A DNA stretch of 64,000 bases from Nesterenkonia ebinurensis. GTDB lineage: Bacteria; Actinomycetota; Actinomycetes; Actinomycetales; Micrococcaceae. A model generated the notes under the pieces. That model made no database searches. It had not been told where the DNA came from and worked only from the letters and a program-made list of their open reading frames with translations. Numbering within the stretch: the first letter of the stretch is position 1; every line of letters starts with the position of its first letter. This document shows positions 25,030-33,562 of the stretch, piece after piece. A program made the translations under genes and the position numbers. Location of the stretch: the NCBI RefSeq assembly GCF_008711175.1, contig NZ_VWNF01000011.1, positions 558,001-622,000 of the forward strand, written 5' to 3'.

Positions 25030-26145
25030 TCACATGACCTTTGTCGTCGTCCTAAATTGGGAGGTGATGGGGCACTCCATGGGGTCGGCGTAGCCCAGCC
25101 CCACTCGGTTGAGGTAGCGGATCACGATCCCATAGGACTCGAACAGCCCTGTCTCGGTGTAGGTGATGCCGCGCTCCGCGCAGAACTCGCGCACCAGCGG
25201 ACGCACCTTATACAGCTTGGGGCTTGCCATCCGGGGGAAGAGGTGGTGTTCGATCTGGTAGTTCAGCCCGCCCATCGCCCAGCCCATAGGGCGACCGCCG
25301 GCGATGTTCCTGGAAGTGAGCACCTGCCTGCTCAGGAAGTCGACCTCAGCATCCTTAGGGATCAGCGGCATGCCCTTGTGATTGGGCGCAAAGCTGGCTC
25401 CCATGTACACGCCGAACACCGCTATCTGCACCACCAGGAACGCGGCTCCCAGTACCGGTCCCAACAGCCAGAGGATCAGTGCGGGATAGCCGATCAGGCG
25501 CAGGGCCAGGAAGCTGGCCTCCACCCCACGGCGCTTGACCTTGGTGCCGCGAACGACTGCGAGCACCGCCTGGCCGTGCAGCACAAACCCGAAGAACAGC
25601 AGGATCGGGAAGAAGAACCAGCCCTGCCGCTTGGCGAACCAGGCGGCGATCCCGGTGCGCGAGGCCGCATCCTCCGGGATGAAGGCCAGGATGCCGGCAG
25701 CGATGTCCCCGTCCTTGCCGATCACATTGGGGTTGGCATGGTGCTTACCGTGCTTACGCACCCACCAGCTGTAGGACATGCCCACCCCCAAGTCACCGAC
25801 CAGAAGGGACAGCCACTCGTTCTTCCGCCCGTTGCTGAACACCTGCTGGTGGGCGGCGTCGTGGGAGACGAAGGCAGTCTGGGTGAACAGGATGCCGAAG
25901 AGCACCGCCACCGCCAGCTGCCAGAGGCTGTCGCCGAGCAGCACCAGCAGCGCAGCAGCCGCCGTGAAGCCGAGGAGGAGTACGACGCCGCGGCCGATGT
26001 AGCTCTCCGCGCCCCGTTCCATCAGCCCGGCCTCCTTCACCCGCCGAGCGAGCTCGAAGAACTCATTGGTCTGCCTGTTAGGCGCAGGAGTGCGAGCGGG
26101 CTTGGACGAAGATGTGCTGCGCGGGGCATCCTGGGTGATGGTCAT
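25030..26145 (-). CDS. Membrane fatty acid desaturase
   Basis: 371 residues. Three histidine boxes bind the di-iron centre: HDAAHQ (about residue 97), KHGKHHANPN (about 134) and QIEHHLFPRM (about 299). Four or more transmembrane helices flank them. This is the front-end/acyl-lipid type (FADS-like), introducing double bases-free unsaturation into membrane acyl chains to keep fluidity, most often in the cold. It lies directly downstream of a NarL-type histidine kinase gene in the same orientation, with a strong terminator between. That neighbourhood resembles des-desK-desR of Bacillus. Confidence 0.92.
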   Translation of the reverse strand: MTITQDAPRSTSSSKPARTPAPNRQTNEFFELARRVKEAGLMERGAESYIGRGVVLLLGFTAAAALLVLLGDSLWQLAVAVLFGILFTQTAFVSHDAAHQQVFSNGRKNEWLSLLVGDLGVGMSYSWWVRKHGKHHANPNVIGKDGDIAAGILAFIPEDAASRTGIAAWFAKRQGWFFFPILLFFGFVLHGQAVLAVVRGTKVKRRGVEASFLALRLIGYPALILWLLGPVLGAAFLVVQIAVFGVYMGASFAPNHKGMPLIPKDAEVDFLSRQVLTSRNIAGGRPMGWAMGGLNYQIEHHLFPRMASPKLYKVRPLVREFCAERGITYTETGLFESYGIVIRYLNRVGLGYADPMECPITSQFRTTTKVM

Positions 26146-26199
26146 GGCTCCAGGTTAGAAGCACCTTGTGGCTCTGCGCGTCCCTCCCCGGAGCCAAAC

Positions 26200-26224
26200 T
26201 GACCCCCTACCTCAGTAGGGGTCA
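26200..26224 (-). terminator. Strong hairpin between histidine kinase and desaturase genes
   Basis: TGACCCCCTAC (26200-26210) pairs with GTAGGGGTCA (26215-26224) around a CTCA loop with one bulged C. It would end the kinase transcript and leaves only 54 bases for a separate desaturase promoter. Confidence 0.65.
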
Positions 26225-26245
26225 GGGGCTCTCCTCAGCAGCGGC

Positions 26246-28177
26246 TCAGAGCGGCAGCCGGGCACGCACTGCGAAGCCGCCGTCCTCAGTGGGCCCGGCC
26301 TCAGCAGTGCCGCCCACTGCCGCGGCCCGCTCGCTGATGCCGCTCAGACCCAGGCCCGCCCCTGGTGCAGGCTCTGCGATCTCCTCCGGGGAGGCCCTGT
26401 TGAGCACGCTGATGTTCAGCCGGCGGATCGGACCAATCTTCTCCGCCTTCAGCACGACCTCCACCTCTGCGGCCGGGGCGTGTCGTAGTGCGTTGCTGAG
26501 CGCCTCCTGCACAATCCGGTAGGCGGCGAGCGCTGCTGCCGGGGTGGCAGAGGCGATCAGGGCGGCGTCGCTCTCCGGAGTGAGGCCGCGGTACCTGATC
26601 AGGGTTCCGGAGGCTCGGGTGGTCTCGATCAGCTCGTCGATGTCCTCCAGTCCGGGTTCCGGCGCGGTGGGCACCTCGTCTTCGCCGCGCAGGATGCTCA
26701 GCAGCATCCGCATCTCGCTCAGTGCCTGCCGGGATGAGCCGGCGATCTCCTCGAATTCGCGGCGGGCGGCGTCGTCGATCCCGGGGTTCCGATACTGGGC
26801 GGTGGAGGCCTGGACGCTGATCACTGACATCGAGTGAGCCACCACATCGTGCAGCTCGCGGGCGATCCGGTTGCGCTCCTGGAGCTCCTTGCGGCGACGG
26901 TCCTGCTCCGCACTGGTGCGTTCGGCGGCCTCCAGCCGCCCGGCGTTGAGGATCCACAGCCGCACCAGTACACCGATGACCACGACACTCGCGGTCACTG
27001 AGACGGACACAATGCTGTTGGCCAGCGCCCCGCTGGCCGTCTCAAGTTCAACGATGAGCAGCGCGACAAGGGTCAGGACCGCCCCGCCGCACCAGGCGGA
27101 GACCGCGTAGTACCAGGGCCGGGCCAGTGCGGCCACGCTGAGGACCGCGCACTGGGTGATCAGCGCAGTCATCGGCCATGGCCAGGGGGAGGTTGCCGCT
27201 TCGGCGACAGCAACCATCAGTCCTCCGGATGCCGCCAGGGAGAGCATGAGCCCAATCCATGGCTGGTACAGGGTGAGCACTACCGACCCGCAGTGCGCGA
27301 GCACCAGCACCATGGCAACCGTCACCGGAACGGAGTGGGCCGTGGCGGTGATCGGCCACCCCACGGCAAGCAGCACCACAGCGGCGAAGCCGGTACCGAT
27401 CCAGGACCACGCCGCACGGCTAAAAGATACTGTCGGCCCGCTGGTACCACCGGTGACCCTAGTAAGCGGGGTGGTCGACGCAGTGCGGTCATCGCGGGGA
27501 CTGTGTGGGGCTGCTGCGCCGGCGAAATCGACGCCGCCCAACAGCGCAGTGGTGAGTGCAGCGTCCATCGTGGCGAGCACACGCACCACCGCGGGCAATG
27601 TGACCAGGAAAACCAGCCCGAGCAGGAAGTAGGCGCCGGAGTCCAAGAAATACTGTGCCGTTGTACTTTCGGGGACCAAACCGGCATCGGTCAGGCGAAG
27701 CAGCTGGATCAGCCCGCGTTCGCCGGGCAGGTACAGCGACCAGAAGAAATATGTCAGTCCCGCTGGTCCGATGGCGGTCCACACCACCGTCACGCTGAAG
27801 GTGAACAGTCGCAGCGGAAAGGTGATGAGCATTTCGAAGACCAAGTCCAGCCAACGGCGCGGGTCGGCGAGGATGCGTAGCTTCCCGGCCAACCCCTGAC
27901 CAATCGGGCGGTAGACGGCTTGAGGCAGGAGGACTCCCCAGAACCGCAGCCGGTGACGGTCCAGCTCGGCGAATCCTGTACCGACCACCAAGGTCAGCGG
28001 CATCAGCAACGCGCCGATCCACAGGATCGCGGTGGCAGCAGAGGTCACCGTCAGTGCCAGCAATAGGCTGAAGCTGAACACAGCGATCGGGAATCCGGGC
28101 AGCACATAGGCGTAGTCCCGGGCAAGACTTGAGAGGAGGCTCGATGGCCGCTCACTCAGTGATGTGATGTTGTTCAT
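26246..28177 (-). CDS. Sensor histidine kinase, NarL/DesK-type
   Basis: 643 residues. Residues 25-215 hold four helices of a 'sensor' domain (PF13796-like, with RPIGQGLAGKLRIL after the second pair). A second membrane block of about five helices spans 255-408. A coiled coil (410-435) leads to HisKA_3: RNRIARELHDVVAHSMSVIS with phospho-acceptor His443. The HATPase has ALRHAPAAEVEV and GAGLGLSGISERAAAVGG. It phosphorylates a LuxR-type regulator, presumably the divergent one next door. With the desaturase downstream, a membrane-state signal is a reasonable inference. Confidence 0.92.
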   Translation of the reverse strand: MNNITSLSERPSSLLSSLARDYAYVLPGFPIAVFSFSLLLALTVTSAATAILWIGALLMPLTLVVGTGFAELDRHRLRFWGVLLPQAVYRPIGQGLAGKLRILADPRRWLDLVFEMLITFPLRLFTFSVTVVWTAIGPAGLTYFFWSLYLPGERGLIQLLRLTDAGLVPESTTAQYFLDSGAYFLLGLVFLVTLPAVVRVLATMDAALTTALLGGVDFAGAAAPHSPRDDRTASTTPLTRVTGGTSGPTVSFSRAAWSWIGTGFAAVVLLAVGWPITATAHSVPVTVAMVLVLAHCGSVVLTLYQPWIGLMLSLAASGGLMVAVAEAATSPWPWPMTALITQCAVLSVAALARPWYYAVSAWCGGAVLTLVALLIVELETASGALANSIVSVSVTASVVVIGVLVRLWILNAGRLEAAERTSAEQDRRRKELQERNRIARELHDVVAHSMSVISVQASTAQYRNPGIDDAARREFEEIAGSSRQALSEMRMLLSILRGEDEVPTAPEPGLEDIDELIETTRASGTLIRYRGLTPESDAALIASATPAAALAAYRIVQEALSNALRHAPAAEVEVVLKAEKIGPIRRLNISVLNRASPEEIAEPAPGAGLGLSGISERAAAVGGTAEAGPTEDGGFAVRARLPL

Positions 28178-28323
28178 GCCCTACACGCTAAGCATCCGTC
28201 GTCGGTTTCGGCGTCCCGCCGGGGAGTGAAACTCGGGTGTGCTGGTGATACCGGCGGGACAATTCTCGGCAATACCGGGCCGTCGGGATCAGGCCGGAAT
28301 CCCTGCTGGGGTAGCGTAAAGCC

Positions 28324-29013
28324 GTGGCCGATAACAGCGTCTCCCCCTCTCGCCCTGTGCGCGTGCTCATTGTCGACGACCAGCATATGATCCGCGCCGG
28401 GTTCGCTGCCCTGCTGGACGCCCAGGAGGGGATCGAGGTGGTCGGCGCCGCTGAGGACGGTGCAGGGATCGTGGACACCGTGCGGCGCACCCGGCCCGAT
28501 GTGGTGCTCATGGACATCCGGATGCCGCAGGTCAACGGTCTGGAGGCTACGCGCACAGTGCTCAGTATGCCTGGTGAGCCGCCACGGATCCTGATGCTGA
28601 CCACTTTCGACGCCGATGAGTACGTCTTTGCCGCCCTGCGCTCCGGGGCCAGCGGGTTCCTGCTCAAGGACGCCACACCGGAGGAGCTGATTCAGGCTGT
28701 GCGGGTGGTGGCCGAGGGCGAGGCGCTGCTCTCGCCGAAAATCACCCGCACCCTGATCGCTGACTACGCGGCCCGGCCCGCTGTCACCGCGCAGAACAAG
28801 ACTGTTCTGGCTGGACTGACCGAGCGGGAGCTGGATGTGATGCGGCTGGTCTCCCGCGGCCTGCCCAACGCTGAGATCGCTGCGGAGCTGTTCCTGGCCG
28901 AGCAGACTGTCAAGACCCATGTCTCTCGGATACTGAGCAAGCTGCGGCTGCGCGACCGCACCCAGATTGTGGTCACCGCCTATGAGTCCGGCTTGATCAG
29001 AGCCGGGGAGTGA
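28324..29013 (+). CDS. NarL/DesR-type response regulator
   Basis: 229 residues from GTG 28324. Receiver domain: RVLIVDDQHMIRAGFAALLD with the acidic pair, phospho-Asp in DVVLMDIRMPQVNGLEATR (about residue 60), and LMLTTFDADEYVFAALRSGA. LuxR-type HTH: LTERELDVMRLVSRGLPNAE and QTVKTHVSRILSKLRLRDRT. Divergent from the HisKA_3 kinase gene, 146 bases apart, so one regulatory gap serves both. Likely cognate pair. Confidence 0.93.
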   Translation: MADNSVSPSRPVRVLIVDDQHMIRAGFAALLDAQEGIEVVGAAEDGAGIVDTVRRTRPDVVLMDIRMPQVNGLEATRTVLSMPGEPPRILMLTTFDADEYVFAALRSGASGFLLKDATPEELIQAVRVVAEGEALLSPKITRTLIADYAARPAVTAQNKTVLAGLTERELDVMRLVSRGLPNAEIAAELFLAEQTVKTHVSRILSKLRLRDRTQIVVTAYESGLIRAGE

Positions 29014-29024
29014 GTCACGTTTCA

Positions 29025-29084
29025 GGCGTGAAGGCCTCGGCAACGCGGCCGAGAGCCGAGCGGGACCTGTGCCCGCCGGCGGGA
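29025..29084 (+). repeat. Dispersed repeat family 2, copy A
   Basis: Starts GGCGTGAAGGCC and continues through CGGCCGAGAGCCGAGCGGGA to CCCGCCGGCGGGA. Almost the same series of blocks occurs at 42296-42359. Inner segments fold as hairpins (CTCGGC/GCCGAG; CCCGCCGGCGGG is palindromic). It lies between the response regulator and the peptidase gene. Confidence 0.65.
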
Positions 29085-29106
29085 CAAACACTGGTTGAAT
29101 GGAGGG

Positions 29107-31341
29107 ATGACGACGACGCCTGCTCCCCCTGTGCCGAAGAAGATTCCTGTTGAGCGGACCCACCACGGGGACACCTTTGTGGACCACTATGAGTGGCTGC
29201 GGGAGAAGGACAACCCGGAGGTCATTGAGCATCTGAAGGCGGAGAACGCCTATACCGAGGCAACGGCCGCAGACCAGGAACCGCTGCGCAAAGCGATTTT
29301 CGAGGAGATCAAGGCCCGCACGGTGGAGACCGACCTCAGCGTCCCGGCCCGGCGCGGGGACTGGTGGTACTTCACCCGCACCATTGAGGGCGAGCAGCAC
29401 CCGGTGTACTGCCGGACCCCTGTGAGGGATCCAGCCTCCTGGGAGCCGCCGGTGGTTGAACCCGGTGTGCCGCTGGTCGGCGAAGAAGTGTATTTCGACA
29501 CCAATGCTGAGGCGGCCAAGCACCCGTTCTACTCGCTGGGCGGGATGGCGATTGATGAGTCGGGCGCCCTGCTGGCCTACTCGGAGGACACCAGCGGGGA
29601 TGAGCACTTCACCCTGCGGTTTCGTGACCTGATCACCGGTGAGAATCTGCCGGAGTCGGTGGAGAACCTGCACTACGGGATCTACCTCTCCCCGGACGGG
29701 AAGCGCGCCTATTACTTTGCCGCCGATGAGTCCTGGCGGCCCGATCGGTTATATGTGCACACTATCGGGACCGAGCCGGAAGAGGACCGGCTGCTGCTGC
29801 AGATCGATGACATCACTCAGTGGTCCGGGGCCTGGTACTCGGCAGACCGCAAGCAGCTGGTGATCGAGTCCGGCGGCTCGGAGTGGAACGCCACCCGGCT
29901 GCTGGACCTCACTGACGCCCACGCGGAGCCGGTGGAGATCATCCCGGCCTCCCGGCGACTGATCAACTTTGTGGCCCCCTTCGATCTGGACGGGCAGCGG
30001 ATGCTGCTGATCACCCATAACCAGCACGGTCCGAACAACTCCGTCTCGCTGACCACCGCGGAGGCGCTGCGGGCCCAAGCCGATGCTGAGGCTCTTGATC
30101 TTGGTCCTACGGTGCTACGGCACGAAGATGAGGTGAAGCTCGATTTCTATCTCACGGTGACCGCAGCCCAGATCCTGGTGGAGGCCCGGATCAATGCGAA
30201 CCCCTCCGTGCGGCTGCTCTCACTGGACACCGTACGCCAGGTGCGTCACGGCGGGGGCGCGGTGACGGCGTCGTCGTTGCCTGGTCCTGCTTTTGAAGAC
30301 GAGATCCATGCGGTGAGTGTAGTGCAGGCCCGGTTCGAGGCCCCGATGTTCCGGGTGGAGTACACCTCCTGGCTGGTGCCGGACCGGGTCTACGACATCC
30401 GCCACCACGTAGCCCGCACAGACGCTAACGCGCCTGCACTGGTCCCAGACGTCGCTGATCCTCACCCCACCGGCGAGCCGCTGCTGCGGCGGGAGACCCC
30501 CGTCAACGACTTCGACCCGGCAGACTACGTGGCCGAACGGCTGTGGGCTCAAGCGCAGGACGGGACCAAAGTGCCCATCAGCCTGCTGCGCCGGGTCGAG
30601 GTGCAGCCCGACGGCACCAATCCGCTAGTGGTCTATGGCTACGGGTCCTACGAGATCAGCATGGACGCCTCCCTGGGCATCCCGTCGCTATCGCTGCTGG
30701 ACCGCGGGATCGTGTTTGCCGTGGCGCATATCCGCGGCGGGGGCGAGCTGGGCCGACTCTGGTACCAAGACGGCAAGAAGCTGAATAAGAAGAACACCTT
30801 CACCGACTTCATCGCGGTCACCGATCACCTGGTGGCTGAGGGCTGGGGTGCCCCTGGCCGGGTGGCGGCGATCGGCGGCTCGGCCGGCGGGCTGCTGATG
30901 GGCGCAGTGGCGAACCTGGCCCCTGAGAAGTACGCCGCGATCGTGGCCCAGGTTCCCTTTGTGGACAACTTGACCACCATTCTTGACCCGGATCTGCCGC
31001 TCTCGGCCGGTGAGTGGGAGGAGTGGGGCAATCCGATCGAAGACCCCGAGGTGTATGCGTACATGAAGTCCTACGCGCCCTACGAGAACGTACACCGCAC
31101 CACCTATCCGGCCATTGCCGCAGTGACCTCACTCAACGACACCCGGGTGCTCTACGTGGAGCCGGCCAAATGGGTGCCGGTGCTGCGCGAACACCAGCAG
31201 GGGGATGCACCCATCGTGCTGAAGACCGAGATCGACGGCGGGCACGGCGGAGCCTCAGGCCGGTATGAGAAGTGGAAGGAGCGGGCCTGGGACTACGCCT
31301 GGCTAGCCCACCACCTCGGTGCCGCCCAGAAGCTCAGCTGA
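29107..31341 (+). CDS. ptrB: Prolyl oligopeptidase family serine peptidase (oligopeptidase B-like)
   Basis: 744 residues. N-terminal seven-bladed propeller (starting with DHYEWLREKDNPEVIEHLKA, the family's entry motif), then an alpha/beta hydrolase domain. Catalytic Ser in AAIGGSAGGLLMGAVANL, Asp in VTSLNDTRVLYVEP and His in IDGGHGGASGRYEKW. AHIRGGGELGRLWYQDGK is the conserved oxyanion-side segment. Cytoplasmic; cleaves short peptides after basic residues in known OpB enzymes. Start ATG 29107 directly follows GGAGGG; an in-frame TTG at 29095 is less likely. Confidence 0.93.
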   Translation: MTTTPAPPVPKKIPVERTHHGDTFVDHYEWLREKDNPEVIEHLKAENAYTEATAADQEPLRKAIFEEIKARTVETDLSVPARRGDWWYFTRTIEGEQHPVYCRTPVRDPASWEPPVVEPGVPLVGEEVYFDTNAEAAKHPFYSLGGMAIDESGALLAYSEDTSGDEHFTLRFRDLITGENLPESVENLHYGIYLSPDGKRAYYFAADESWRPDRLYVHTIGTEPEEDRLLLQIDDITQWSGAWYSADRKQLVIESGGSEWNATRLLDLTDAHAEPVEIIPASRRLINFVAPFDLDGQRMLLITHNQHGPNNSVSLTTAEALRAQADAEALDLGPTVLRHEDEVKLDFYLTVTAAQILVEARINANPSVRLLSLDTVRQVRHGGGAVTASSLPGPAFEDEIHAVSVVQARFEAPMFRVEYTSWLVPDRVYDIRHHVARTDANAPALVPDVADPHPTGEPLLRRETPVNDFDPADYVAERLWAQAQDGTKVPISLLRRVEVQPDGTNPLVVYGYGSYEISMDASLGIPSLSLLDRGIVFAVAHIRGGGELGRLWYQDGKKLNKKNTFTDFIAVTDHLVAEGWGAPGRVAAIGGSAGGLLMGAVANLAPEKYAAIVAQVPFVDNLTTILDPDLPLSAGEWEEWGNPIEDPEVYAYMKSYAPYENVHRTTYPAIAAVTSLNDTRVLYVEPAKWVPVLREHQQGDAPIVLKTEIDGGHGGASGRYEKWKERAWDYAWLAHHLGAAQKLS

Positions 31342-31403
31342 CTGCCGCTCCCGCCGGCTGACCCCAGGTTCGGCGCTTCACGTTGGGCCACGCCTCAACT
31401 ACA

Positions 31404-31477
31404 CGTTCGGTGGCCCCGTGCAACGACAAATCACCCCGATATCAGGCAAAAACGTCGTTGCAGGAGACCACCGAACG
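31404..31477. repeat. 24-bp-arm inverted repeat between peptidase and ppa genes
   Basis: Arms 31404-31427 and 31454-31477 are complementary except at three positions; the outer ten bases CGTTCGGTGG and inner nine TGCAACGAC pair exactly. The 26-base loop contains GATATC and a run of A/T. It is between convergent genes, so a bidirectional terminator is possible, but arm length and the unusual loop also suit a small mobile palindrome. Confidence 0.6.
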
Positions 31478-31484
31478 AAAAAGG

Positions 31485-31970
31485 CTACTTGCTGAAACGA
31501 TCGATGGAGCGCTTCAGCTCGGCCTCGGCCTCCTCGCGGCCGGCCCAGCCCTCGATCTTGACCCATTTGCCGGGCTCAAGATCCTTGTAGCGGGTGAAGA
31601 AGTGCTCAATCTCCTTGACCAGGAACTCGCCCAGGTCGCTGACGTCAGTGATGTGGTCGAAACGCTTATCGTCCAGCACGCAGACCAGCTTGGCATCCCC
31701 GCCGCCGTCGTCGGTCATGTTCAGCACGCCGATCGGGCGGGCCTCCACCACTACTCCGGGGATCAGGTCGACATCAGGGATGTAGACCAGAGCATCCAAG
31801 GGGTCGCCGTCCTCGCCCAGGGTGTCGTCGAAGTACCCGTAGTGCGCGGGGTACTGCATGGGGGTGAACAGCACCCGGTCCAGGCGCAGCCGGTGGGTCT
31901 CGTGGTCGATCTCGTACTTCACGCGGGATCCGGCCGGAATCTCGATGGTCACATCGCGGACAATTGCCAC
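31485..31970 (-). CDS. ppa: Inorganic pyrophosphatase
   Basis: 161 residues, the size of single-domain family I enzymes. Active-site residues: EIPAGSRVKYEIDHETHRLR, MQYPAHYGYFDDTLGEDGDP with the DGDPLD signature, and DDKRFDHITDVSDLGEF. Hydrolyses pyrophosphate to phosphate in the cytoplasm, with Mg2+. Monocistronic, with repeat family 1 copy immediately upstream (32021-32180), so its promoter must lie within or before that repeat. Confidence 0.96.
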   Translation of the reverse strand: MAIVRDVTIEIPAGSRVKYEIDHETHRLRLDRVLFTPMQYPAHYGYFDDTLGEDGDPLDALVYIPDVDLIPGVVVEARPIGVLNMTDDGGGDAKLVCVLDDKRFDHITDVSDLGEFLVKEIEHFFTRYKDLEPGKWVKIEGWAGREEAEAELKRSIDRFSK

Positions 31971-32020
31971 GTCTTCCTCCTTGGGTTCAAAGTCAGCGTT
32001 CCATCCCTCAGCGTATAACG

Positions 32021-32180
32021 GCCGCCGATTGAGCCGAGCAAAGACCCGCGCTCACGCGAGGTCTTCCGAGACCCGACCGAGCCGAGTGAAATGTGGTGCT
32101 TGCGGCGCAATGTCCGAGGCGACTGAGGGTTGCCCGCAATGCGGGCAGGCGATTGAGACGATACCCGAAGCGACGACGCC
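32021..32180 (+). repeat. Dispersed repeat family 1, long copy 1 (intergenic)
   Basis: About 160 bases from GCCGCCGATTGAGCCGAG to GAAGCGACGACGCC. It shares an exact 60-base block (32098-32157) with the reverse complement of 33887-33946 and aligns over most of its length with 40261-40421. Internal hairpins include GCCCGCAATGCGGGC. In one frame it encodes CGACGAMSEATEGCPQCGQA. Lies upstream of ppa; no host gene is interrupted. Confidence 0.85.
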
Positions 32181-32282
32181 CCGCCCCGCAACTACACCGG
32201 GTTATCAAAGATACACCGGCTTATAACGCGGTGTACTCATGAAAAGCCGGTGTCGACGGCCAGGAACAGCTGCCCACCCACC

Positions 32283-33536
32283 TTACGAATCAGGCAGCCG
32301 CAGAGCAACGCCAAGCTGACGCGTCAGGATTGGGGCTGCCGCTTTGGCGCGGGCGGTCACGCTCCGTGACGGATACCCGAGTTCTGCCCAGATCTGGTTG
32401 ACCACTAGCTCGCCGCTGCGGCGCCAGAGGTCCACCCGTCCGATCAGCTCTGTGCCGGAGAGCACGCCCATCACGTAATGGCCGTAGATCCGCTTATCCC
32501 GCGGCACGTAGGCCTCGAAGGTGTAGTCAAAGCCAAAGATCCGCTGAGCCCGGCGGCGATCACGCAGCAGCGGATCGAAGGGACCGATCAGCCGGGCTTC
32601 CTTCACCGGCCCCAGAGCGGGACCATCCGCTCCGATCCCGGTTTCAGGCGCCTCTGCCTCCAGCAGCTCAGGCAGCACATAGGCTGTCTCTCGCCAACCC
32701 TCCACAGCAACCGGAGTAAGTCCTGCCAGTTCGATTCCATGGGCTGCGTCGCTTCGCTCACGCCTCTCAATCGCCTCAGGGGAGCCGGTACTAGCACCAC
32801 TGCCCTTTCGGCTCGATCGGGCGTTGTGCTTATCCAGGTGATAGTGGTGGGCGAAGTCGCTGACGGTCATCACCGCCAAACTGGCCGCGGCACGCCGGGC
32901 CAGCCCGGCGCGCAGAGTATCGTCAGGCAGGTCCTCGGCCTCGCGGACCTCAGCTGGCAGGGCACGCTCTGGCAGATCGAAGAGACGGATCACACCGTCC
33001 CGGGCGGTGACCACCAGATCGCCCATCCGGACCATCAGCTCAGCGGCCTCCTTCACCTGAGACCAGTGCCAGCCGGTGGTGCGTTCCGGGCCGAACTCTG
33101 CCTCAAGCACCCCGGTGGGCACACCGCCAGGATGCTCAGCCACCAGCTCAAGGATGCGGCCCCGGACGGCTGGGGCGATCTTCTCCCCGTGGCGGGCCCG
33201 AGTAGCCTCACGCCGCAGCCGCAGCAGCGGCCAGTCCTGAAGCGGGAAGACACAGGCCACTTTGGTGAACGCCTCGAAGGATGCAGGCGCCTCGGCAGGC
33301 CACAGAGCGGCGTCCACCTGCTCGGCTCGGTGCTTGCGCGGCAACCGGGTCAGGCAGGTCAGCCGCTGGGCAGTAGAGACCCGGGTCAGCGGGTCCAGCT
33401 GGATGAGCCCCAGTCCGCCCAGGACATCGGCGGCGTCGTCGTATTCCCCTGCCCCTGCGGGGGGAGGGATCTTCTACGCGGCCACCACCGCACCCCGCAC
33501 CCACTCCGGACTCACAGTGACAGGCTCAGCAGACAC
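32283..33536 (-). pseudogene. YcaQ/AlkX-like winged-helix DNA glycosylase, amber codon and in-frame repeat insertion
   Basis: From GTG 33534-33536 the frame reads VTVSPEWVRGAVVAA, meets TAG at 33474-33476, and continues in the same frame through YDDAADVLGGLGLIQLDPLT and the rest of the protein. The Q-L-D triplet in GLIQLDPL corresponds to the catalytic QxD motif of AlkX/YcaQ DNA glycosylases, which unhook interstrand crosslinks. Winged-helix and C-terminal beta parts follow (ARLIGPFDPLLRDRRRAQRI, EAYVPRDKRIYGHYVMGVL). A 27-residue stretch rich in Arg/Ser/Gly at 32744-32824 is a shortened repeat copy. Either a pseudogene, a sequencing error, or translation restarts at TTG 33344, losing the catalytic segment. 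Confidence 0.75.
32744..32824 (-). repeat. Dispersed repeat family 1, shortened copy inside the YcaQ-like gene
   Basis: 81 bases (27 codons). Both ends match the long copies: CGCCCGATCGAGCCGA on one side and GAGGCGATTGAG...GTGAGCGAAGCGAC on the other; the middle, including the cysteine codons, is gone or replaced. It is read in frame as NARSSRKGSGAS...EAIERRERSDAA between host segments HHYHLDKH and HGIELAGLTPV. Confidence 0.7.
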
Positions 33537-33562
33537 GGCTCAATCCTGTCACAGCTCAGCCC

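Noticed and set aside
28174-29673. 499-residue minus-strand open frame
   Set aside because: Antisense to the response regulator and the peptidase; no recognisable motif and no ribosome binding site.
31858-32226. Zinc-ribbon protein gene encoded by repeat copy 1
   Set aside because: The frame overlaps ppa upstream sequence, lacks a start with a ribosome site, and its only conserved part is the dispersed repeat itself.
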